This document shows positions 56,689 to 64,000 of a stretch of 64,000 nucleotides of DNA, piece by piece. The position numbers and the translations under genes are program-made. The notes below the pieces were generated by a model, which was not told the origin of the DNA, ran no database searches, and worked only from the letters and a program-made list of their open reading frames with translations. The stretch is from Wurfbainia villosa (taxonomy: Eukaryota > Streptophyta > Magnoliopsida > Zingiberales > Zingiberaceae), in contig CM045993.1 in assembly GCA_025175895.1 (NCBI GenBank), positions 47,000,621 through 47,064,620 on the forward strand. The letters run 5' to 3'. The first letter of the stretch is position 1. Each line of letters opens with the position of its first letter.

Positions 56689-56698
56689 GTATAAATAG
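56689..56698 (-). promoter_or_regulatory. TATA-like box of E16 3' LTR
   Basis: Minus strand CTATTTATAC. It reads TATAAATAG on the plus strand, so direction is taken from the element's orientation. Confidence 0.45.
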
Positions 56699-56813
56699 AC
56701 CCCGAAATTTATCCTCCTTTTCCGATGACATACGCCCGTGTATTTTTATCATTTTATTATTGTTATTACTATTATCATTATTATTATTATTATTATTTTT
56801 TCGAGACTTGACA

Positions 56814-56830
56814 ACTCTTTCCCCCTTAAA
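56814..56830 (-). other. E16 polypurine tract
   Basis: Minus strand TTTAAGGGGGAAAGAGT, immediately before the LTR start TGTCAAGTCTCG, and after TTTCGAGGACGAAATTT, a phrase common at the 3' end of plant gypsy elements. Confidence 0.85.
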
Positions 56831-58123
56831 AAAAAATTTCGTCCTCGAAATTTGACTTACCAAATAGTTCAGGGTAACGATCACGCATATCTCGCTCAGT
56901 CTCACAGGTAGCTTCCTCTATCTGTTGATTTCCCCATAAAACTTTCACCATTCTGATTTCTTTATTTCGACTTCCGCCAGCGATCCAATATTTGTTCGGT
57001 ATTACCTCGTAGGATAGATCGGTGTCCATCAGATGGCTTCATACCCAATCACATGTGCAGGGTTGGAAAGGTACCTCCTGAGCATGGATACGTGAAACAC
57101 ATTATGAACTCCCGCCAGGTTTGGTAGTAGAGCAACTCGGTATGCTCGTGTTCGGTCGAGAATCTCAAAAGGCCCAATATACCTCGGACTGAGTTTGCCC
57201 TTCCTTCCGAACCTCAATACTCCCTTCATGGGTGACACTTTGAGAAATACATGGTCTCCCACTGTGAACTCTAGGTCCCTCCTTCGACAATCAGCATAAC
57301 TCTTTTGGCGACTTTGTGCCGACTGCATTCTGTCCCGGATCTTTGCTACTAGTTCCACAATTTGTGTCACAATCTCTGGACCCAGAACTGCCCTTTCTCC
57401 TACCTCTTCCCAATGTAGTGGGGTTCTACACCTCCTTCCGTATAGCGCTTCATAGGGAGCCATACCGATGGTGGATTGATAACTATTATTATAGGTGAAC
57501 TCTACCAAGGGCAGTTTGGACTCCCAACCCCCTTTGAAATATATAATGCAAGCTCGTAGCATATCTTCCAAAATCTGAATTACTCGCCGATTGTCTGGGA
57601 TGGAAAGATCTTTGAAAGCAAGTTTTATACCCAATCCCCGATGCAAACTCTTCCAGAACCCGGATGTAAATTTTGGATCTCTATCTGACACAATCTGATC
57701 CGGAATTCCATGTAACCTTACTATTTCCCGTATATACAACTCTGCATATTGTATCATAGTGAAAGTGGTTTTCACTGGCAAGAAGTGTGCTGACTTCGTC
57801 AATCGATCCACAATAACCCACACTGCATTTGATCCCTTAGTCGAGATCGGTAAGCCTACCACAAAATCCATGGCAACATTTTCCCACTTCCAGACAAGTA
57901 TCGGAAGCGGTTCGAGCAATCCCGCAGGCCTTTGGTGCTCTGCTTTCACCTGTTGACAGGTAAGGCACTCATGGACCATCTTGCTTATGTCTCTCTTCAT
58001 GCCCGGCCACCAATATAATAGCCGCATATCCTTATACATCTTTGTGCTGCCAGGGTGGATAGAGTACGGGGTAGTGTGAGCTTCCCTCATGAGATTCTCC
58101 CTCAGGGATCCACCCTTAGGCAC
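56826..58123 (-). pseudogene. E16 integrase and chromodomain-like C-terminus
   Basis: The frame (57029-58123) shows the HHCC zinc region (HTTPYSIHPG ... CLTCQ), the core with first Asp in MDFVVGLP and second in VSDRDPKFTSGFWKSL, and the GPY/F-type part (LSPRYIGPFEIL). Where the catalytic Glu of the D,D-35-E triad should lie, the sequence is SIPDNRRVIQILEDML: the segment with the Glu has been lost, so the enzyme cannot be active. The frame ends HVIGYEAI-stop. A shifted frame (56826-57029) continues YEVIPN ... NKEIRMVKVLWGNQQIEEATCETE, the chromodomain-like end of Tekay-type integrases, which guides insertion to chromatin. Confidence 0.92.
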
Positions 58124-58139
58124 CCAGATGCGGCCCTTG

Positions 58140-59801
58140 TATCACACCATCCCATCAATCACTGAATAGATGGTGCTACCCTTTGCTTCATCTTTACGTT
58201 TCCATTCCATTAACTGTTGATCCGAGGCTTGTTCTGCCCAAATCTGATCCCGTAAGTTTGATGTAACCGTCAGTGCCGCCAACCTAACCTGCTCACCTGG
58301 TGCTATCACCTCCACTCTTATCTGTGAAATTCGATATCAATCTTTCTGGGTGGTCAATCGTAATAGCGCCGCCGTCTTGCGACTCGCGCATCCGCCACCA
58401 CATTTGCCTTACTCGGTGATAGTTAATATTGCGGTCCATAATCTTTACCAACTCCAACCATCGCCTCGCCAGATATTGGTTCCTTTTGAGTAAAGAAATA
58501 TTTCAAACTATTATGATCCGTGTAGATCTGCAACGCGTTCTCCGTAAAGGTAGTGTCGCCAGATCTTCAAAGCGAAGACGCATCGCTAGTTCCGGTCATG
58601 TGTAGGATAATTGCTCATGCACCTTCAATCGACGTGATGCATAGGCAATGACCCTCCCTTCGTGATCATCAATCTAGACCCCTAGCTTTTGGAGGCATCA
58701 GTGTACACCACAAACTGCCCAGAAGTGTTTGGAACTGCAAGCACAGGTGCTATCATCATCCTTTCCTTTAGCTCCATAAAACTCTTCTCGCACTGAGTAG
58801 TCCATTCATACCTCACCCCCTTCTTGGTCAACGAAGTCAGGGGTAGCGCAATTCGTGAAAAATTCTGAATGAATCTACGATAATACCCCGCTAGTCCCAG
58901 GAAACTTCAAATTTCTGTAACATTCCTCAGAGTAGCCCAACTCTGGATTGCCTCCACTTTGATTGGATCCACCTTTATTCCCCTCTTCGAGACTAAATGT
59001 CCCAAAAATGCTATTTGTCTCAGCCAAAAATCGCATTTGCTGAACTTAGCGTATAATCGCTTATCCTTCAGAGTCTGTAGCACCAGCGTCAGATGTTGTC
59101 GGTGCTCTTCACGACTCTGAGAGTAAATTAGTATATCATCGATGAAGACAATCACAAACTGATCCAGGTATGGCTGGAAAATCCGGTTCATCAAATCCAT
59201 AAAGGCTGCGGGGGCATTAGTGAGCCCAAACGGCATAACTAGAAACTCATAATGACCATATCGAGTTCTGAATGCAGTTTTATGAACATCTTCTTCTTTC
59301 ACCCTCAATTGGTGGTACCCCAACCTCAAGTCCATTTTTGAGAACACCGTTGCTCCTTGTAGTTGATCGAACAGATCATCGATTCTAGGCAATGGGTACT
59401 TGTTCTTGATTGTAACCCGGTTCAACTCCCGGTAGTCAATGCACAAACGCATTGAACCATCCTTCTTACGGACAAACAACACTGGCGCTCCCCAAGTTGA
59501 CACACTGGGTCGGATGAAACCCTTATCCAGTAGTTCTTGTAGTTGATCCTTCAGTTCCTTCATTTCGGTGGGTGCCAGGCGGTACGGTGCTTTAGATACA
59601 GGGGTGGTTCCCGATGTTAATTCTATTCCAAACTCAACCTCCCTGACAGGGGGTAATCCTGCAATATCCTCTGGAAATACATCGGGGAAATCCCGGACTA
59701 CCTCTACTTCCTCCAAACTTGGTTTAAAAGTCTCAGAACTACCCATTATGTTGACTAGAAATCCGTTACACCCCTTACTTAACATTTTCTGAGCTTTATA
59801 T
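58140..59801 (-). pseudogene. E16 reverse transcriptase and RNase H
   Basis: RT is open from the E17 junction to 58907: APVLFVRKKDGSMRLCIDYR, RIDDLFDQLQGATVFSKMDL, FLVMPFGLTNAPAAFMDLMN and the catalytic VIVFIDDILIYS. RNase H follows in shifted frames with stops (LTSLTKKGVRYEWTTQCE; FVVYTDAS near 58690-58840) and is clearly broken. The first 15 codons of the long open frame (MFIQKELGFQYTFQQ) belong to E17, not to the gypsy protein. Confidence 0.92.
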
Positions 59802-60741
59802 TGTTGGAATGTATACTGAAAGCCTAGCTCTTTTTGTATGAACATTTTATTTTGAAATAAGAATCACATGATCATTATTTGCATTTTATATATTCATTAT
59901 ATATGTGTGCATATTGTCTAATATTTTACATTGTAGATAACATGGTGCTTGGTGTGGCACAGAAGATCATGTTATCAGTACCTTGTAAAATATAAGTAAA
60001 GGCTCACAACCAAGATGGTATTGGACAAACCATTGGCATGGTTGTAGTGTAGCTTGGTATTGTTTTATCTTGAACATAGAGTTACACTAGTACACTTAGG
60101 TGTATTGAGTAGGACCGACATAGAGGTGATTCAATTTAGTACTGACTACATAATTGAATCGGACCTCAGATATTATGTTGTACATGCTCTTAATCTCGAT
60201 ATAATAACGGGCACATGTACTTAGTATTTATTTCTTTGATTTACCAGTGGGTGAGATTTAGATGGATTAAATCAATATGCCCGGTAAGTTGGGAAATAAT
60301 ATTATTTACATGGTGTGCCGTTGATTATAGGAGGAAACCGTGTCCTACATATTAGGTTGATGATGTCCCCTTGAGGAGCTCATAAGGTTCATCATGTAAA
60401 CCCAGCTGGTTGACTTAGTCAACATGATGATAAGGTTGAGTGGTACTACTCGAGGAATTAGATGTTAATTAATTGATGGTCAGTAAATCAATTAATTGAC
60501 GGACATTCGATATCTTAAACACGGGGAGATTAATGTACAAATAATAAATGGAGCCCATATTAATTTATGGAGGTTGGTGAGGTAGTTCAATGATGATCCT
60601 CTAGTGGAATGGAACATCATTGATGGATCAAGTTTGTGTGGTTCCGATCCATCGGGTGGCCAAGACCCAACTCCTCCTTATGGTCCCTATCGTAGCCTAA
60701 TATAATCCTTGTGAAGTCTAGATCCAAGAATGTAAAACAAA

Positions 60742-61080
60742 ACCTAGAACCAACGGTTGGGATTAAATCCCTAGATCCGATGGTTGGATGAAACCCTAGA
60801 ACCAACGGTTGGGATTAAATCCCTAGATCCGATGGTTAGGATGAAATCCTAGAATCGACGGTTGGGATTAAATCCCTAGATCCGACGGTTGGGATAAAAC
60901 CCTAGATCCGACGGTTGGGATGAAACCTTAGATCCGACGGTTGGGATGAAATCCTAGATCCGACGGTTGGGATTAAACCCTAGATCCGACGGTTGGGATA
61001 AAACCCTAGATCCGACGGTTGGGATAAAACCCTAGATCCGACGGTGGAGATTAAATCCCTAGATCCGACGGTGGAGATTA
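60742..61080. repeat. 26-bp tandem array in U3 of E17
   Basis: About 13 units of CCTAGATCCGACGGTTGGGA plus TTAAAT or TAAAAC, nearly all 26 bp apart (for example GACGGTTGGGA at 60884, 60910, 60936, 60962, 60988, 61014). Units near the TATA box are most alike. Confidence 0.9.
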
Positions 61081-61101
61081 AAGGAGGCCTAAGCCCTATT
61101 C

Positions 61102-61110
61102 TATAAATAG
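61102..61110 (+). promoter_or_regulatory. TATA box of E17
   Basis: TATAAATAG, a good plant TATA box, about 22 bp downstream of the repeat array. Confidence 0.7.
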
Positions 61111-61956
61111 ATGCTTAGGGTTGGGCGGCATCAAGGATCAAGGAATTGGAGTTAGGGTTTGGTTCATCCACAAGTGGGCGGCTAGGGTTCATTGGGCGGC
61201 TAGGGTTTTGGAGCAAAGCTTGGGCGGCAAGCTTCTTCCTTCAAGTTGATTGCCGGCGCCCATCCTCCTCTATCATTCCTTGGCCGGCGCCCATCATAGA
61301 GCCCTCTACCTTCTTCCTTGGCCGGCGGTTCTCCTCCCATTGGAGGCCGGTTCTCTTCCTCCTCCCCATTCTCCAAAGTGGCCGGCGGCAACACTTCTTG
61401 AAGTTGGCCGGCGCATCATCCAATAGTTCCTTGGCCGGCGGTTACACCAAGTTCCATAATTTGGTGGCCGGTTCTAGATAGGAAGGTATTTGTGGTTTCT
61501 TCTCTTTGTTTGCAGCGGACAAGGTAGAGAAGAAAGTGATCTAGAAGACTTCTACTCATGGAGGATCTTCGTCCACACGTCATCCACGAGAAGGATAGGA
61601 CATACGGTAGAAGATCGTAAGGTATAAAGTTATTTTAACTTTATGTACAGATCTGAGCATGTTCTTATTTGTTTTGATTATGCATGTGTGTGTAAGAATA
61701 TATATTGTATAATCATGGACCCCGAAGACAAACACAAAACCCGGCGATCCGTCCGTCGTCTCTTCCGCGGCTAACCAACTAGAAGAGTTGTGTTGCTTGA
61801 ACAACTAGTTTGTTCAAGCGACCACTCAAGTTGTTAGCACGATGACGAAAAGGTTGTGCTAAGGAAGCTCATCCCATCCGGATTAATTCTTTCATTGGTG
61901 AAAATTTTAATCAGGGGACATGGGAGCCAATGAGCCTCCGAAGCATCCAACCAACA

Positions 61957-62500
61957 TATATGCTGATATAATAGGTAGATGACTCAACGTGGAGGTTGCA
62001 TTGAAGATGACAAATCCATCATTTTGTAGTTTCAGTTTAACCGTCCTTTGTTTACAGTCAATAATGGCCTCGTACCGGGTCAACCAATCCATACCCAGAA
62101 TTACATCAAAGTCCACCATCTCTAATACAATAAGTTCGGCGTACACTGTATAGTTCTGCATCCTTATCGGACAGTTCCTCACTATTCTATTGCTGGTCAG
62201 TTCTTCCCCCGAAGGCAAGGACACGTTATAGCCGGTAGCCATCCAATCACATGAAATACCTAGTTTTGCAATGTAGGCCACCGATATGAAAGAGTGTGTA
62301 GCTCCAGAATCAATTAAGGCATGAGCAGGTAGGTTGACAATAGAAATTCTACCTGTGATGATGGCCGAATCCGGATCCACCTGCTCCTGTGTCATAGCAT
62401 ACACCCTTCCTCTAGTTGGCTCTTTGAGCTGAGGGCAGTTCATAGCAAAGTGCCCAGACTTCTTGCACTTGTAGCACACATCTGAACCCACCAAACACTG
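61957..62500 (-). pseudogene. E16 gag zinc knuckle and protease
   Basis: CYKCKKSGHFAMNC is an intact CCHC knuckle (CX2CX4HX4C). Then VNLPAHALIDSGATHSFIS carries the aspartic protease active site DSG(A/T), with VILGMDWLTRYEAIIDC as the second typical block of plant gypsy proteases. The frame is open to the E17 junction; the last 17 residues of the open frame (MLVGCFGGSLAP...) come from E17. Catalytic residues look intact. Confidence 0.9.
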
Positions 62501-63380
62501 ACCTGCATGAGTCTTATCGCATTTGGGACACTGAGTTTTCCTTTCTCCCTTGAAGACAGTATGGTCGACTGGTCGGGGTTCCTGGGGTCGCTGTCGTGGT
62601 TGCGTTTGAAACTGTGGTTGTTTGCCTCAAAACTGGATCGGTGCAAACTTCTTCTGACTCAACGCAGGAGGTTCCCTTCCCTGGTAACTAGACCTCTTAG
62701 CCTGTACTTCCTTTATCATGTCATTCCTGTCCCTCTCTGCCATCAGAGCCTGATCCACAACCTCTCTGAAGGTGGTAACTCGACTCACCCTGACATCATG
62801 GCGAATGGCTGCCCTCAATCCCTCAGTGAAATGTTTCAGCTCCTCTACTGGTTGACTGGCAATCATAGGTACAAAATACCGCCCCTTCTCGAATTCCTTG
62901 ACATACTCAGCCACTGTCCGGTCCCCTTGGCGAAGCTCTAGGAATTCCCTGGCCATTCGGGTTCTGGTGTCAGCAGTGAAGTATTTACCATAAAATACCT
63001 CCTTGAATTCAACCCAAGTAACTGTAGCTAAATCCACCGCTGAACGTGCACCCTCCCACCATATCCGAGCATCGCCCCGCAACATGAATATGGCGCACCT
63101 CACCTTGTCAGCATCCGTAAGCTGCATGAAGTCATATATCGTCTCCAATGATCGAATCCATTACTTCCTTAAACTCTGTCGGTCCAAGATCCCTGAACTT
63201 CTTGTAAACTGGGTTCACACTGGCTGTGGGACCATTGTGGGTGTTTCCATGCTCACTGGCTCTCAACAGCCGTTGGATTTGTTCTCCCTGAATCCGACTC
63301 TGTTCCTACATAATTGCGGCAAGCTCAGCGAGAAACTGACTACTCTGCCCCACTTCACCATTGTTTCTTCGGCCCGCCAT
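62500..63380 (-). pseudogene. E16 gag (retrotrans_gag domain)
   Basis: The likely start is ATG at 63380 (MAGRRNNGEVGQSSQ). A TAG follows about 25 codons later (AAIM-stop-EQSR) and a frameshift lies near 63150. The core 62627-63148 is open: DADKVRCAIFMLRGDARIWWEG, WVEFKEVFYGKYFT, FLELRQGDRTVAEYVKEFE and LRAAIRHDVRVSRV, all typical of gypsy Gag capsid. Between 62500 and 62627 the frame shifts again before the zinc knuckle. Confidence 0.9.
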
Positions 63381-63552
63381 TCTCCTATAAAACCCGATAC
63401 CTGCATCGTTATCTCCAATTTGTACATAAACCTAAATATGATTACATTAAGACTACTACTTGAAAAGTAAATTTAAAGCTTACAAACGCGGAGATGGATG
63501 TATCTGAGTTTTTGATGAGATTGCATGCACACACTGTCCTTTAGGATCGTTC

Positions 63553-63564
63553 GCTCTGATACCA
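63553..63564 (-). other. E16 primer-binding site
   Basis: Minus strand TGGTATCAGAGC, complementary to initiator tRNA-Met; the LTR starts at 63567. Confidence 0.9.
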
Positions 63565-63566
63565 AC

Positions 63567-64000
63567 TGAAAAGACTTAACCCAATATGCATATACTTAAT
63601 CCCCCAGTCACACATCAATATTACCCATTATACACAAGATCGAAATGCCCGGCACAAAATTTATTTTATTCCATCCAGTTTAGCAGTCTCAATTACACAC
63701 TTAACCCTCTCAACCTGAGGAAAAAAAAATAGAACATCAAAATCATCTCCCCTCAAACTGGAAACCCTGTTTCGTAGATGCCCCGGACAATGTGTGCCAT
63801 GCACATCATCATCTCCTTAGTTACACCACCTCCGCTTCTTGCATCTCAATCTGAGTATCCTGATCCCTACCTGAAATTGTTATGTGATATCATGAGTTCA
63901 CAACCCAGTAAGTAGATCAATGATAGAGATATACACAGGGAGGAAAATTCAACAGGGAACATATATCTCTACAACTGTAAATGTAACTACTATAGCTCAA
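63567..64000 (-). repeat. E16 5' LTR, first 434 bp
   Basis: Colinear with 54417-54850 with about ten substitutions (mostly transitions) and a one-base A-run difference. It continues past the window edge. Confidence 0.92.

Larger units (their letters stand above)
54417..56813 (-). repeat. E16 3' LTR
   Basis: 2397 bp, TGAAAAGACTTAACCC to ...CGAGACTTGACA, TG/CA ends, followed by the PPT complement. U3 is short (about 115 bp to the TATTTATA box at 56689-56698 on the minus strand). The R/U5 part is long and includes a GC-richer block with small spurious ORFs. Confidence 0.9.
59802..61956 (+). mobile_element. E17: solo LTR, 2155 bp, probably copia-type
   Basis: A perfect TATAT duplication (59797-59801 and 61957-61961) flanks TGTTGGAATGTATACTG...CATCCAACCAACA, so the ends have the 6-bp inverted repeat TGTTGG/CCAACA. 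It contains a 26-bp tandem array, a plus-strand TATA box 22 bp after it, and GC-richer sequence with repeated GGCCGGCG. No ORF, PBS or PPT. The superfamily is inferred from the ends and the 5-bp duplication only. It separates the E16 protease from its RT. Confidence 0.85.
45342..64000 (-). mobile_element. E14: gag-only LTR retrotransposon (family II), hosting E15; right end outside window
   Basis: 3' LTR 45342-46640, PPT 46641, spacer, gag 47778-49517, PBS 49567-49578, and 88 bp of the 5' LTR (49581-49668) before E15. The left flank is GTGTG (45337-45341). The internal region is 2.94 kb with no pol. LTR end GATTGCCCTAACA, spacer and gag match E5. Confidence 0.88.
49669..64000 (-). mobile_element. 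E15: gag-only LTR retrotransposon (family I), hosting E16; right end outside window
   Basis: 3' LTR 49669-50704, PPT 50705, spacer, gag 51764-53217, leader, PBS 53700-53711 and 5' LTR from 53714, cut at 54416 by E16. The left flank is CAAAA (49664-49668). Internal 3.0 kb, no pol. Confidence 0.9.
54417..64000 (-). mobile_element. E16: Ty3/gypsy chromovirus (Tekay/Del-like), hosting E17; 5' LTR cut by window edge
   Basis: 3' LTR 54417-56813, PPT 56814-56830, internal 56831-63566, PBS 63553-63564, 5' LTR from 63567. The order on the minus strand is gag, CCHC, protease, RT, RNase H, integrase, chromodomain-like region: the Ty3/gypsy order with integrase last. Every region carries damage: a stop and frameshift in gag, E17 between protease and RT, broken RNase H, loss of the integrase active-site Glu, and a frameshift before the chromodomain-like part. 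In the 434 bp of 5' LTR visible I count about ten substitutions and one indel against the 3' LTR. Confidence 0.93.

Noticed and set aside
61146..61481. 111-codon plus-strand frame in E17 with Gly/Arg/Pro-rich sequence
   Set aside because: It lies in the R/U5 part of the solo LTR, built on GGCCGGCG repeats, with no domain. Possibly a leader uORF at most.
1..64000. tRNA, rRNA, microRNA or organelle-derived insertions
   Set aside because: I found only the 11-12-base tRNA-Met complements at PBS sites. No cloverleaf or rRNA sequence was noticed by eye; a tRNAscan or Rfam run would be decisive.

Overview
This window is repeat-dense nuclear DNA from a flowering plant. I found no intact host gene, rRNA, tRNA or CRISPR array. 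The evidence for a plant is a CACTA transposon with a CACTACAACAAA terminus and 3-bp target duplication, Ty1/copia gag proteins with the GDDFHYWKGRMECFL type of N-terminus, a Ty3/gypsy chromovirus, a plant L1-type LINE, and primer-binding sites matching initiator tRNA-Met. The species cannot be told from the sequence. Base composition is AT-rich, and CpG decay (TCGA to TTGA or TCAA) is visible throughout the LTRs.

Almost everything is nested mobile DNA, and target-site duplications (TSDs) let the order of insertion be read. I label the elements E1 to E17. Left block: E1 (1-1297, minus, 5' end of a gag-only element) abuts E2, a plus-strand solo LTR (1298-28761). E2 is split by E3, a 3-kb solo LTR (1732-7468) that itself carries the LINE E4, and by E5 (7870-28336). 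E5 holds E6 (11445-18243) in its gag and E7 (19053-27063) in its 5' LTR. E7 holds another 3.2-kb solo LTR, E8 (22385-25589), in its gag.

Right block: E9 is a decayed copia element with pol remnants (pieces at 28762-29813, 38109-38362 and 43347-44090). It is split by the solo LTR E10 (29814-38103, containing E11 at 31127-37658), by the CACTA element E12 (38366-43343), and by the plus-strand LTR E13 (from 44091). E13 contains E14 (from 45342), which contains E15 (from 49669), which contains the Ty3/gypsy element E16 (from 54417), which contains the solo LTR E17 (59802-61956). The right halves of E13 to E16 lie beyond the window.

Functionally, six elements whose gag region can be followed through to the 3' LTR (E5, E6, E7, E11, E14, E15) have LTRs, an iMet primer site, a gag-like gene and a polypurine tract, but no protease, integrase, reverse transcriptase or RNase H. 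E1 looks like a seventh member, but only its 5' end is present. They are gag-only, non-autonomous copia derivatives that must borrow pol in trans. All six carry a CATCTCAC...GTGAGATG inverted repeat at a similar place between gag and the polypurine tract. Most of the copia-type LTRs carry arrays of the palindrome CAGTCGACTG directly upstream of the TATA box. The CACTA element E12 carries a captured C-terminal fragment of histone H4. E16 has all gypsy domains, but each is damaged, although its two LTRs are still nearly alike.
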